A stretch of DNA of 56,411 nt from an uncultured Oscillospiraceae bacterium (GTDB lineage Bacteria > Bacillota > Clostridia > Oscillospirales > Oscillospiraceae), in assembly GCA_947626345.1 (NCBI GenBank), contig CANQSF010000004.1, positions 1-56,411 of the forward strand, read 5' to 3'. Numbering within the stretch: position 1 is the first letter of the stretch; each line of letters starts with the position of its first letter. This document shows, piece by piece, positions 24,303 to 33,076 of the stretch. The position numbers were made by a program, and so were the translations under genes. Below the pieces are notes generated by a model. The model was not told where the DNA came from. It was given only the letters and a program-made list of their open reading frames with translations, and did no database searches.

Positions 24303-25173
24303 GGTATTTCATCTCCACTCTCTCCCAGGCGTCGTATATCTCCTCCTTGAAGGGCGCCGCCGGGCCGATCTCCGGCAGGCAGCACGCCCAGGGGCCGGCC
24401 CCGTCCCGGCGCAGATGACCGGTCTTCAGATCCTCCGCCGAGAAGGCGAAGCGGCCCTTGTTTTCGGTGAACAGCTCGGGCCGGGCCAGATACACCGCCG
24501 CGGTCACGTCCCAGTTGTAAAACCCCTCGATGCCGTAGCCCTCCCGGGTGTAGCCGAACCAGCTGTCGGTCCTGTCCAGGATATACCGGCCTGCGGCCCG
24601 GCCGGAGGCAAGAAGCCGGCGGGCGTACTCCTCCTTGGTGAACAGCACCTTCAGACAGTTGTTGCCGGTGATGACGGCGAGGTTTTTCCCCTCCGTCAGC
24701 ACGGTGAAGCTGGCCTGGGGGTCGCAGGAGAAGTTCAGCTCCTCCATGGTCTGCCGCTGGAACACCAGCGGCGCCGTGACGCCGCCCATGAGCACCACCT
24801 GTTGGAGCTGGTGGAAAAATTGCCCGTTTTTCCGCCAGGCCCCCGCCAGGTTCGTCAGCGACCCGGTGGCCAGCAGGGACAGCTCCCCCGGATGCTCCCG
24901 GGCTGCCTGGGCCAGGTAATCCGCCGCCTCGCTGTCATAGTCCCCGGGGCCGGCGCCGCCCCGCAGCACCGGGATGTCCTCCCGGCCCACGTCCCGCAGC
25001 AGCCGGCGCGTGGCCTCGTATGTCACGTCCGTTTGGCTGTTGCCGTAGGTGACCGTGACGGCCCGGACGTCGACGTCCTCCCGGCCCAGCAGATACAACA
25101 GCGCCAGCCCGTCGTCCACGTCGCAGCCCAGGACGCCGAAGGTGTTGTCGCAGTCGAAGAGGACTTTCTTCAT
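24295..25173 (-). CDS. Divergent nucleoside-hydrolase-like enzyme
   Basis: 292 residues. The N-terminus MKKVLFDCDNTFGVLGCDVDDGLAL is related to the calcium-binding DxDxxxDD of nucleoside hydrolases but has a five-residue insertion. Later family marks are LATGSLTNLA, VVLMGG, and NFSCDPQAS, which stands for the usual NxxxDPEA. Known members split the N-glycosidic bond of ribonucleosides, and this one may act on another N-riboside or glycoside. ATG 25173 overlaps the ATPase stop by 4 bp. Confidence 0.8.
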   Translation of the reverse strand: MKKVLFDCDNTFGVLGCDVDDGLALLYLLGREDVDVRAVTVTYGNSQTDVTYEATRRLLRDVGREDIPVLRGGAGPGDYDSEAADYLAQAAREHPGELSLLATGSLTNLAGAWRKNGQFFHQLQQVVLMGGVTAPLVFQRQTMEELNFSCDPQASFTVLTEGKNLAVITGNNCLKVLFTKEEYARRLLASGRAAGRYILDRTDSWFGYTREGYGIEGFYNWDVTAAVYLARPELFTENKGRFAFSAEDLKTGHLRRDGAGPWACCLPEIGPAAPFKEEIYDAWERVEMKYHG

Positions 25174-26198
25174 GCCCGCTCCTCCCGGAAATAGACCGCC
25201 CGGCCCGGGTCGGCCATGAGCCCGGTCCGGCTGCCGACGGCCAGGCCCAGTTCCGCCAGCGCCCCGGCGGTGAGGGCACATGTGACGGCCCCCGCCGGGC
25301 CGGACAGGGTCAGCTCCGCCGTTTCCCCCAGAAAGTCCATGCCGGTGACGGCATAGTCCGCCCCGCCGGGGACGGGATGCATGTCGAAGGGGCGGATGGC
25401 CGCCGTCCAGGCCCCGTCCGCCAGATCGCAGGGCCAGTCGCCCAGGGCGCAGGAGAACCGGCCCTTTTCCGCCCGGCCGGGCAGGCAGTTGACCTTGCCG
25501 AAATACTCCGCCACCGTCCGGGAGACGGGGTGCCAGAACAGCTCCTCCGGCGCGCCGTGCTGCAATATGCGCCCGTCCTGCATCAGGGCCACCCGGTCAG
25601 CCAGGCGCAGGGCCTCCTGCCGGTCGTGGGTGATGAGCACGGTGGTCAGGTCCCGCTCCCGGTGGAGCGCCTGCACCAGCCGGCCCATCTCGAAGCGCAG
25701 CTTCTCGTTCAGCCCCGTGAAGGGCTCGTCCAGCAGCAGCAGCTTAGGCTCCGCCGCCAGGGCCCGGGCCAAGGCCACCCGCTGCATCTCGCCGCCGGAC
25801 AGCTCCCGGATGCGCCGCTTCCCGTAGCCGGGCAGCTGCACCTCCTCCAGCAGGCCCTCCACCGTCCGCGCCGTCTCCTCCCGGGAGCGCCGTTTCAGCG
25901 TCAGGGAGAAGGCGATGTTCTCTTGTACCGTCATGTGGGGAAAAAGCCGCAGATCCTGGAACACGATGACCGTGCCACGCCGCTCCGGCGGCACGGCCAG
26001 AAGGGACTGCCCGCCGGCGCGTATCTCGCCGCCGCTGGCGTCCAGCAGTCCCGCCACGCTCTTGATGAGGGTGCTCTTGCCGCAGCCGGAGGGGCCCAGC
26101 AGGGCCACGAACTCCCCGTCCGCGATATCCAGGTCCACCCCGTGGAGGATCTCTGTGTCCTGCAGGCGCACCCGCAGGTCTCTGATGGACAGCTCCAT
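25170..26198 (-). CDS. ABC importer ATP-binding subunit (PotA/FbpC type)
   Basis: 342 residues. Walker A LLGPSGCGKST, Q-loop, signature LSGGEMQRVALARALA, Walker B LLLLDEPF and the switch His in LITHDRQEAL are all present. A C-terminal TOBE-like regulatory domain (about 235-342) is typical of importers for polyamines, iron, thiamine or phosphonates. It powers the adjacent two permeases. Confidence 0.92.
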   Translation of the reverse strand: MELSIRDLRVRLQDTEILHGVDLDIADGEFVALLGPSGCGKSTLIKSVAGLLDASGGEIRAGGQSLLAVPPERRGTVIVFQDLRLFPHMTVQENIAFSLTLKRRSREETARTVEGLLEEVQLPGYGKRRIRELSGGEMQRVALARALAAEPKLLLLDEPFTGLNEKLRFEMGRLVQALHRERDLTTVLITHDRQEALRLADRVALMQDGRILQHGAPEELFWHPVSRTVAEYFGKVNCLPGRAEKGRFSCALGDWPCDLADGAWTAAIRPFDMHPVPGGADYAVTGMDFLGETAELTLSGPAGAVTCALTAGALAELGLAVGSRTGLMADPGRAVYFREERA

Positions 26199-26213
26199 TC
26201 CCGCTCCGTTCCT

Positions 26214-27023
26214 TTATCCGTAAAAATCTCCGCCGCCGTGGCGCATCCACCGGCGGGCCAGCCGCCCGAACAGCGTCAGCAGCAAAAACGTCACCGCCAG
26301 AAACAGGACGCTGTACACGCTGGCGATGTTCCGCTCTCCCCCCTGCAGGTAGGGCACCATGACCATGGTGAAGGTCTTCACCTGGCCGCCCCCCAGCAGC
26401 AGCGTGAGGAAATACTGGCTGAAGGAGACGATGTAGGCCATGCTGAAGGCCGCCAGCAGCACCGGCGCCAGCAGCGGCAGCGTCACCCGTCGAAAGGCGC
26501 CGGGCCCCGTGGCTCCCAGCACCCGGGCCTGCTCCTCCAGCGAGACCCCCAGGGCCCGCATGCCGTCCGTGATGAGATACACCGCGTAGGGCAGCGAGTA
26601 CAGAAGATGGGCCAGGATCACCCCGTGGACGGTGTTGTTGAGCCCCAGGCGGATGAAGGTCACCTGCACCCCCATGGCGAACACCGTCACCGGCACCATC
26701 AAAGGCAGGCTGGTGAAAAACACCGCCAGGCCCTTGCCGGGAAAGTCATACGCCGTCACGGCCCGGGCGGTCATCAGGCCCACGATCACGCTGAGCACCG
26801 CCACCGCCAGGGATATGCCCACGCTGGAGGCAAGCACCCCCGCCAGCTGGCCGCTTCGGTGCAGTACCTCCCGCACCGCCCGAAGGGAGAAGCTCTGGGG
26901 CCACAGGGCCGGCCAGGCCCACCGCTCCGTGAACACCCATATCGCCATCACCGCCATGGGCAGCAGTATGACCACCGCCCCGGCCGCCAGCAGGGCGCCG
27001 GAGAGAACGCTTTTTCGTCTCAT
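26214..27023 (-). CDS. ABC importer permease subunit 2
   Basis: 269 residues with six predicted helices. The coupling region EEQARVLGATGPGAFRRVTLP is the EAA loop that contacts the ATPase. It overlaps the first permease by 4 bp and lies 15 bp before the ATPase gene. Confidence 0.9.
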   Translation of the reverse strand: MRRKSVLSGALLAAGAVVILLPMAVMAIWVFTERWAWPALWPQSFSLRAVREVLHRSGQLAGVLASSVGISLAVAVLSVIVGLMTARAVTAYDFPGKGLAVFFTSLPLMVPVTVFAMGVQVTFIRLGLNNTVHGVILAHLLYSLPYAVYLITDGMRALGVSLEEQARVLGATGPGAFRRVTLPLLAPVLLAAFSMAYIVSFSQYFLTLLLGGGQVKTFTMVMVPYLQGGERNIASVYSVLFLAVTFLLLTLFGRLARRWMRHGGGDFYG

Positions 27024-27898
27024 GCGCCGCCTCCTCTCTCCAGGGCTGCCACCTTCCGGCGCATCAGGGCGTAGTAGGCCATGGCGCTGACCACGGACAG
27101 GAGGATGACGATGCCGTTGAGGGCCATGGCATAGGGCCGGTGGCGCATGTCAGGGTGCATGTACTCGATATAGGCCAGCACCGGCAGGGCCTTGGGGACG
27201 GTGGCCCCCAGCAGGAAGGGCAGCTCATAGGCCCCCAGGGCGAACACGAAGATGATGAGAAATCCGCTCAGGATGGTATTGCGGCACAGGGGCAGCGTCA
27301 CCCGGCAGAAGGCCCGCCAGGGCCGGGCCCCCAGATTGACGGCGGCCTGGCCCAGGTTCTCGTTCACGTTGGCCATCAGGGCCAGGACGAAATAGACGAT
27401 GAAGGGCGTCTCCTTCCACACATAGGCCAATATGACCCCCACCCCCGCCCCGTCATACAGCAGCGCGGGGAACTGGCTCTGCTCGCCGATGAGCCCCAGG
27501 GCGCAGGCCAGCCGGGCCAGCAGCCCGTTCTGGGAGCACAGCAGCACGGTCAGCAGCGCCACCACCACATGGGGCACCGCGATGGGCAGCCGCACCAGCC
27601 CCACCAGCCTATCGTGGGCCCGGCGGCTGACGGTGAGCACGGCGCATATCCCCACCCCCGCTCCCGTGGCGATGAGCGCGGAGAGAAGGGCGATGCGCAG
27701 GCTATAGAGGACCGAGCGGAGCATGTCCGGCCGGGTGAGCACCTCTTTGTAATAGTCCAGCGTAGGCTCCGTCAGGCCCAGGGCCGGGATAACACCCAGG
27801 CTCTGGATGATGCCCGCCCCCAGCCCTACGAGAAACAGCGCCGTCAGCAGGATGTGGGGCAAAAGCAGCAGCCAGGGTGCCGCCTTGCGGCCGCTCAC
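27020..27898 (-). CDS. ABC importer permease subunit 1
   Basis: About 292 residues with six helices. Its EAA loop reads LGQAAVNLGARPWRAFCRVT. GTG 27898 is chosen because its GTGA overlaps the stop of the binding-protein gene; ATG 27922 upstream is possible but lies inside that gene. It forms the membrane channel with subunit 2. Confidence 0.9.
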   Translation of the reverse strand: MSGRKAAPWLLLLPHILLTALFLVGLGAGIIQSLGVIPALGLTEPTLDYYKEVLTRPDMLRSVLYSLRIALLSALIATGAGVGICAVLTVSRRAHDRLVGLVRLPIAVPHVVVALLTVLLCSQNGLLARLACALGLIGEQSQFPALLYDGAGVGVILAYVWKETPFIVYFVLALMANVNENLGQAAVNLGARPWRAFCRVTLPLCRNTILSGFLIIFVFALGAYELPFLLGATVPKALPVLAYIEYMHPDMRHRPYAMALNGIVILLSVVSAMAYYALMRRKVAALERGGGA

Positions 27899-29130
27899 CT
27901 GCCCACGACCTCCTCCAGCCATATCTCCTCGATGACCGGCACCAGCTCCGCGGGCATCTCCGGCAGCCGCTTGGACAATAGCTCGTCCTGGGGGATATTC
28001 CCCAGACCCAGCTCCACCGCGTCGAAGGCGGCCTTCTGCTCGTCGGAGAGCTTGTCGTAGTCCACCACCGGCAGCACCTTCAGCACCTTGTAGCGGTCCG
28101 CCTGCACCTCCGGGGTCATCATCTCGTTAATGGCCACCATAGCCCCGGCCTTGTTGCCGGAGTTGGCGGCGATGGCCATGAAGTTGGTGTTGCCGATGGT
28201 GCCCTTGTCGAACTGGAAGGACTGGGTGGTGGGGGTGTAGGTGCCGTTTTCGATCTTCACGGAGGTGGAGTATGCCTCGTAGGTCACGTTCAGCACCAGC
28301 TCCCCGTCGGCGAACATGTTGTCCACGGTGGTGGAGGACTCGGGGAAGGTCTTTCCCTCATTCCACAGACAGGGATTGAGCTGCCGCAGATACTCCAGCG
28401 CCGGCTCGATGGCCGCCCGCACCGTCTCCTTGTCCGGCTCCATGTCCAAAAACTGCTCGTAGCCGCAGATGTCGTAGATGATATTGCGCACGAACACGCT
28501 GCCGGTGAAGTCCGGCAGGGCGGGGTAGGTGACCTTGCCGGGGTTGGCCTGGACGAACTGCATCAGCTCGTCGGTGTTTTTCGGCAGGTCGGGGGTCACC
28601 GCCGTGTCCGCGATGAGCACCATCTGGGCCTTGCCGTAGGGGGCCTCGTAGCCCTCGATGGGATAGGCGAAGTCCAGCGTCACGTCCTCGGATTCGGCGT
28701 CGATGTACTGCTGGAAGCTGGGCAGTTTGTCAACGAAGGGGCCGTAGAGCATGCCGTTTTCCTTGGCGGACTGGAAGTTCTCGCCGTTGATCCAGATCAT
28801 GTCGATGCTCCCGTCCTCCTCGCCGGCCTGTATCTCGCCGGAGAGCTGGCTGAGCACCTGGTCGATGTCCATGGGCACCCGCTCCATGGTGATGTCATAC
28901 TTCTCCTTCATCCGGGGGGCGAACACGTCGTCCAGCCATTGATTGAGCAGCTCATCACCGCCCCAGCCGTAAAAGGTCACCGTGGTGCCGCGGGCCGCCT
29001 CCGTCAGCTCCTCAAAGCTCATGTCCGCCGGATCGGCCTGGCCGGCATCGGCGGTTTTTCCGCCGCCGCCGCAGGCGGCCAGCAGCAGCATCAGCGCGGC
29101 CAGGGCCAGCGCCGTCAGTTTCTTTTTCAT
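27895..29130 (-). CDS. ABC importer substrate-binding lipoprotein
   Basis: 411 residues. A lipoprotein signal (MKKKLTALALAALMLLLAAC) ends in a lipobox Cys at about residue 20, followed by a Gly-rich linker. The rest is an extracellular solute-binding domain of the class that serves spermidine, iron, thiamine and phosphonate importers. The operon partners give no clear ligand. AGGAGG precedes the start. Confidence 0.88.
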   Translation of the reverse strand: MKKKLTALALAALMLLLAACGGGGKTADAGQADPADMSFEELTEAARGTTVTFYGWGGDELLNQWLDDVFAPRMKEKYDITMERVPMDIDQVLSQLSGEIQAGEEDGSIDMIWINGENFQSAKENGMLYGPFVDKLPSFQQYIDAESEDVTLDFAYPIEGYEAPYGKAQMVLIADTAVTPDLPKNTDELMQFVQANPGKVTYPALPDFTGSVFVRNIIYDICGYEQFLDMEPDKETVRAAIEPALEYLRQLNPCLWNEGKTFPESSTTVDNMFADGELVLNVTYEAYSTSVKIENGTYTPTTQSFQFDKGTIGNTNFMAIAANSGNKAGAMVAINEMMTPEVQADRYKVLKVLPVVDYDKLSDEQKAAFDAVELGLGNIPQDELLSKRLPEMPAELVPVIEEIWLEEVVGR

Positions 29131-29147
29131 TTTCCTTCCTCCTGTGC

Positions 29148-29822
29148 TTATCGGATATCCTTATAGAGCGCGGCGATGGCGTTTACGTCCGCGCCCTTGC
29201 GATACATGGCCCGCAGCCGCCACATCCGGGCCATGACATGCAATGGCCCGGCCTGGAGAAAGCGGCGGGGCGAGGTGACGATCCGGGAGCGGGTCATGGC
29301 GAAGCGCACCCCCCGTGCCCGCAGGTCCAGGGAGAACTGGTAGTCCTCCATCAGCGGCAGCTCCGGAAAGCCGCCCAGCTCGAAAAACAGCTCCCGCCGC
29401 AGGAAGATGCCCTGGTCCCCGAAGGCCACGTCCCACACCCGCACCCGCAGGTTGGAGAGCGTCTGGCAGCACTTCATCCGTATGTCCCGGGAGCGGAAGG
29501 CGATGCCGAAGCACCCCGCCCGGTGGGCGGCCATGACATGCTCGATCTCTGCCAGAGCGTCCGGCGGCAGGAAGCTGTCCGCATGCAAAAACAGCAGCAC
29601 GTCTCCCGTGCTGGCCGCCGCCCCGGCGTTCATCTGCCGGGCCCGGCCTTTCTCGGAACGTATCAGCCGGCAGGAGGGAGGGATCAGCTCCGCTGTCCGG
29701 TCGGTGCTGCCCCCGTCCGCGAAGAGCACCTCCGCCCGGCCCTCCAGGGGCCCCAGGGAATCCAGCAGCGCGGGCAGGGCCTTTTCCTCGTTGTACACCG
29801 GGATGATGACAGATAGCTTCAC
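29148..29822 (-). CDS. Family 2 glycosyltransferase, rSAM/selenodomain-associated transferase 2 type (TIGR04283)
   Basis: 224 residues. The GT-A fold starts VKLSVIIPVYNEEKALPALL, with ADGGSTDRT, KGRARQMNAGA and FLHADSFLPPDA, the markers of the TIGR04283 family. GTG 29822 overlaps the Fe-S gene stop (GTGA). Family members occur with TIGR04282 transferases in clusters annotated for arsenosugar or selenium-linked products; the true donor and acceptor here are unknown. Confidence 0.85.
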   Translation of the reverse strand: MKLSVIIPVYNEEKALPALLDSLGPLEGRAEVLFADGGSTDRTAELIPPSCRLIRSEKGRARQMNAGAAASTGDVLLFLHADSFLPPDALAEIEHVMAAHRAGCFGIAFRSRDIRMKCCQTLSNLRVRVWDVAFGDQGIFLRRELFFELGGFPELPLMEDYQFSLDLRARGVRFAMTRSRIVTSPRRFLQAGPLHVMARMWRLRAMYRKGADVNAIAALYKDIR

Positions 29823-30793
29823 AGCGCCCTCCTCATCCGATTGAGAAGCGGTTTCATCCCCAGGGGCACTGCCTCGTCCACCCTCAGGATCAGGGGCAGC
29901 AGGTGGTACGCCCGCGCCAGGCCCTTCCGGCGGAAATTGCTCACGCAGGAGGCGCAGTAGGTATATAGCTCCCCGTCCTCCGCCGCTTCCGCCGCCTGGG
30001 CGGTCATCTGCCGTGAAAGGTCCGGCTCCCGTGCCGCGGCGCAGCCCCCCAGGCCGCAGCACTGCACGCCCGCGAAGGCGTCCGTCACCTCTCCCTCCAG
30101 GAAGGGGAGGATGTCCGCGAAAAACCGCCTCTCCGCCCGGTCGGGGCAGGGGTAGTAAAGGGGGAATACGTCCCGTCTCACCGCTTCGCCCTCGCCCAGC
30201 TGGAGGAGCTTTTCATAGACCGTCACCATGGGGATGTCGATCCTGCCGGTCAAAAACCGCCAGCAGTTGGGGCAGACCATCACCAGCTCCTCCACGCCCC
30301 GGGCCCGGAGCTTTTCCTCCATCCGGTGCACCTGCTCTGCGGCGTCCGCCGCCAGGCCCAGCTCATAGACCGGCTTTTCGCAGCAGTCGTAGGCCACGCC
30401 CACGCCGTGGGAGGCCATCACCGCCGCCAGCTTCTCCATCGTTTTCGGGAAAAACGAGGGGAAATTGCACCCGGGAAACAGCGCCGACCGGCCCGCTGCC
30501 CGCCGGTGATTGGCGAATTTATAGGGCGATTTTTCCCACAGCAGCAGCCGGTAGGCCGGATCATGGCGCAAAGCCTTGCCGTCCCCGGCCTGGCTCCGGC
30601 GCATGTCCAGGGCGATGGCCGACCCGTCGATGCCCATGGGGCAGACGGCGGCGCACCGGCCGCACAGAAAGCAGCTGTAGGCAAGCTCCGGCCGCTGGGC
30701 CAGCGCTGCCAGGTCCAGGCCGTATTTTTGCAAAAAAAGGCACGAGGCCGTGCACCGGCCGCAGTGTACGCATTTTTCCGCGTCCGCGCCCAT
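29819..30793 (-). CDS. Fe-S oxidoreductase with two 4Fe-4S and two CCG domains
   Basis: 324 residues. Two ferredoxin motifs (CVHCGRCTASC and CFLCGRCAAVC) lie within the first 60 residues. Two cysteine-rich CCG modules follow (FPGCNFP...DCCEKP...CPNC and YPCPDR...QCCGLGG...CASC). This is the HdrB/GlpC/LutA-like architecture that moves electrons or handles disulfides. It is sandwiched between the two transferases with 1 to 4 bp spacing, so it most likely acts in the same pathway. Confidence 0.88.
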   Translation of the reverse strand: MGADAEKCVHCGRCTASCLFLQKYGLDLAALAQRPELAYSCFLCGRCAAVCPMGIDGSAIALDMRRSQAGDGKALRHDPAYRLLLWEKSPYKFANHRRAAGRSALFPGCNFPSFFPKTMEKLAAVMASHGVGVAYDCCEKPVYELGLAADAAEQVHRMEEKLRARGVEELVMVCPNCWRFLTGRIDIPMVTVYEKLLQLGEGEAVRRDVFPLYYPCPDRAERRFFADILPFLEGEVTDAFAGVQCCGLGGCAAAREPDLSRQMTAQAAEAAEDGELYTYCASCVSNFRRKGLARAYHLLPLILRVDEAVPLGMKPLLNRMRRAL

Positions 30794-30794
30794 G

Positions 30795-31469
30795 TCACCC
30801 CTCCTGCCTTTCTGCGAATTTTTCCGCCAGCCACCTGCCGGTGTGGGTCTCCGTCATGGCGGGCGTGCCCGCCCAGTCGTCATAGAGCGCCTGCAGGTCC
30901 TCCGGAGTGTCCACGTCCCGGCAGAGGGTGATCGCCGCCACGCGAAGCCCCGCCCGGCGCAGGTGGGACGCCGTTTCGTCGAACACCGTGCCCGTGCCGT
31001 AGCGGCGCACCTCCCAGGCCGCCGGCTGGGGCCGGGTCATGCCGATGAGATAATATCCACCGTCCGCCGTGGGACCCAGGACCACGTCGTTGCCGGCCAG
31101 GGCGGCGAAGGCGTCCTCTATCGCTCCGGCGGTGAGCTGGGGAATGTCCGTTCCCACCAGCACCGCTGCCTCATAGCCCTGATCGAACGCCTCCCGGAAG
31201 GCGGTGTCCATCCGCCTGCCCAGGCCGTCCCCCCGCTGGGCCGTCAGGGGCACGCCGCGCCCCAGCAGGCGCTCCAGCGTGTCCCGGCGCTCCTCCGGCG
31301 TATAGTACACCAGCACGTCCGCGCCGGTCCCGGCGCAGGTATCGTACATATCCCGGATGAAGCAGCTGTGCAGCGCCGCGCACTCCTCCCCCGTGAGGAA
31401 GGGCATCAGCCGGGTCTTCGTCGCTCCGGGCACCGGGGCCCGGGCGAATAAAATGACCGCTCTGCGCAT
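30795..31469 (-). CDS. DUF2064 / rSAM/selenodomain-associated transferase 1 type (TIGR04282)
   Basis: 224 residues. It begins MRRAVILFARAPVPGATKTR, the standard opening of TIGR04282. VGTDIPQL and LGPTADGGYYLIGM follow, giving a nucleotidyltransferase-like GT-A fold. ATG 31469 has GTGAGGTG upstream. It ends 1 bp before the Fe-S gene. Confidence 0.88.
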   Translation of the reverse strand: MRRAVILFARAPVPGATKTRLMPFLTGEECAALHSCFIRDMYDTCAGTGADVLVYYTPEERRDTLERLLGRGVPLTAQRGDGLGRRMDTAFREAFDQGYEAAVLVGTDIPQLTAGAIEDAFAALAGNDVVLGPTADGGYYLIGMTRPQPAAWEVRRYGTGTVFDETASHLRRAGLRVAAITLCRDVDTPEDLQALYDDWAGTPAMTETHTGRWLAEKFAERQEG

Positions 31470-31479
31470 GGCGTGCACC

Positions 31480-32163
31480 TCACTTCTCCTTCTCCGGCCT
31501 GTCCAGATACCGCCGCTTGACGGCCCAGGCCAGCAGTACCACCAGCACCAGCAGTCCCGCCGCCGCGGCGAGATAGCCCCACCGGCCGCTCCCGGCGGTG
31601 AGGCCCACGGAGCCCACCGTGAACAGGGCCACCCCGGGGATCATGAACAGGAACGTATACAGCGAATAGGCCCCCAGGGAGATATCCGTGACCCCGTAGG
31701 CGAAATTCTGCAGATTGTAGGGAAACAGCGGCACCAGCCGGGTGATCATCAGCAGCACGATGTCGCTGCGGCCCGCGTCCTCAAAGAGGAGCCGGTCCAG
31801 AAGGGCGTTTTTCCTCACCAAAGGCTCGATGGCGTCCTTGAGGAAGAACCGCCCCGCCAGGAAGGCGGCGACGGCCCCCAGGGTGGTGGCAACAAGACAC
31901 AGCGCCGTGCCCAGCCAGGGGCCGAACAGCACCCCGGCGATCACCGCGAAGGTGACCCCCGGCAGGGACAGCACCACGCAGCCCACCACCGTCAGCACGC
32001 AGTACAGCGCCGCCGCCCGGAGCAGATCCTCCCGGACGGCCGCCCTCAGCAGAGCAAGGCCGTCCCCGCCACGCAGGGCGTCCGACCAGCCATAGATATG
32101 ATCCAGCACCAGCACCAGCGCGACGAGCGCCGCGAAGACGATCAGCTTCCAGTACCGCTTCAA
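31480..32163 (-). CDS. VTT-domain membrane protein (TVP38/TMEM64 family), second copy
   Basis: 227 residues. It is a polytopic membrane protein with the VTT/SNARE-associated core: LPGVTFAVIAGVLFGPWLGT, a FLAGRFF segment and RLVPLFPYNLQNFAYG. DedA/TVP38 proteins act as lipid scramblases or transporters in the membrane. It overlaps the upstream VTT gene by 4 bp. Confidence 0.88.
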   Translation of the reverse strand: MKRYWKLIVFAALVALVLVLDHIYGWSDALRGGDGLALLRAAVREDLLRAAALYCVLTVVGCVVLSLPGVTFAVIAGVLFGPWLGTALCLVATTLGAVAAFLAGRFFLKDAIEPLVRKNALLDRLLFEDAGRSDIVLLMITRLVPLFPYNLQNFAYGVTDISLGAYSLYTFLFMIPGVALFTVGSVGLTAGSGRWGYLAAAAGLLVLVVLLAWAVKRRYLDRPEKEK

Positions 32164-32945
32164 TCCTCATCCTCCCCGGCGTCCCGGGGCTGTACCTCCG
32201 CCTTGGCCTTCTGCCGGTTCACCCACATGGAGCGGATGATGGTCACCAGAATGGCCAGGGCGAACAGGCACAAAAGCCCCGTGAACAGCAGCCTGGCCCC
32301 GCCGGTGAGCATGCCGCCCACATAGGAGTATACGATGGTGGCTGGCAGCTGGCCGATGCCGGTGGCGATGAAAAACTCCCAGAAGCCCATGCCCGTGAGC
32401 CCGGCGGCGTAGCTGACGATATCGAAGGAGATGAAGGGCAGCAGCCGGGCGATGAGGATGCTCTTGCGGCCGTATTTCTTGAAGAAGTCGTCGATCTGGG
32501 CCAGGCCCTTGGCCGTGCACAGCTTCACCACCACGTCCCGGCCCAGGATGCGGGCGATGTAGAAGCACACCGCCGCCCCCGCCATGGCGGAGGTCCAGGA
32601 CAGGATGGCCCCCTGCCACCAGCCGAACAGGTTGGCGTTGGTCAGGGTGATGAAGAAGGCCGGCAGCGGCGCGGCGATCGACTGGAACACCATCAGCAGG
32701 AAGGACACCGCCATGGCCCAGGGGCCGTACTTGGCGATGAAGTTGCGCATGGCCTCAAAGTCGCCGGTGCGGAACATGTCTATCAGGGAATTGACGCTCC
32801 GGCGCACTGCCGGCACCGCCAGATAGGCCGCCAGCGCCGCGAGGATCACCGCCAGCACCACGATCTTGCCGGCACGGGACTGCTTCTTCTCCGCCGGCGC
32901 GGCCCTGGACTGTGTGCTTATGACAGGCTCGTCGTTCTTGTCCAT
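32160..32945 (-). CDS. VTT-domain membrane protein (TVP38/TMEM64 family), first copy
   Basis: 261 residues. A charged N-terminus is followed by a helix and the VTT core: PLPAFFITLTNANLFGWWQG, IARILGRD and RLLPFISFDIVSYAAGLTG. ATG 32945 follows AGGAG. It is only distantly similar to the second copy, so the pair may form a heteromer. It appears to be the first tightly packed gene of the operon. Confidence 0.88.
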   Translation of the reverse strand: MDKNDEPVISTQSRAAPAEKKQSRAGKIVVLAVILAALAAYLAVPAVRRSVNSLIDMFRTGDFEAMRNFIAKYGPWAMAVSFLLMVFQSIAAPLPAFFITLTNANLFGWWQGAILSWTSAMAGAAVCFYIARILGRDVVVKLCTAKGLAQIDDFFKKYGRKSILIARLLPFISFDIVSYAAGLTGMGFWEFFIATGIGQLPATIVYSYVGGMLTGGARLLFTGLLCLFALAILVTIIRSMWVNRQKAKAEVQPRDAGEDED

Positions 32946-33019
32946 CTTTTCATTCTCCTCTCCCGCGGCTCTCCGCAGGGCCGCGGCTGCCGGTACGCGG
33001 TCCGGCCTCTTATCGCAAA

Positions 33020-33046
33020 GGCGCGCCATGGGACTCATGGCGCGCC
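33020..33046 (-). terminator. Hairpin between the rhodanese and VTT genes
   Basis: GGCGCGCCATG and CATGGCGCGCC form a perfect 11-bp stem with a 5-nt loop. Only TTTG follows on the minus strand, so it may be a partial terminator or a processing site. No clear promoter is seen in this 131-bp gap. Confidence 0.5.
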
Positions 33047-33076
33047 CTGCGACCGTTGATCTCGTTTTTCAGCTTA

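Noticed and set aside
29148..31469. Assigning the TIGR04282/TIGR04283 genes to arsenosugar biosynthesis
   Set aside because: No arsenite methyltransferase or ArsS-type radical SAM protein is in the operon; the family name alone does not establish the product.
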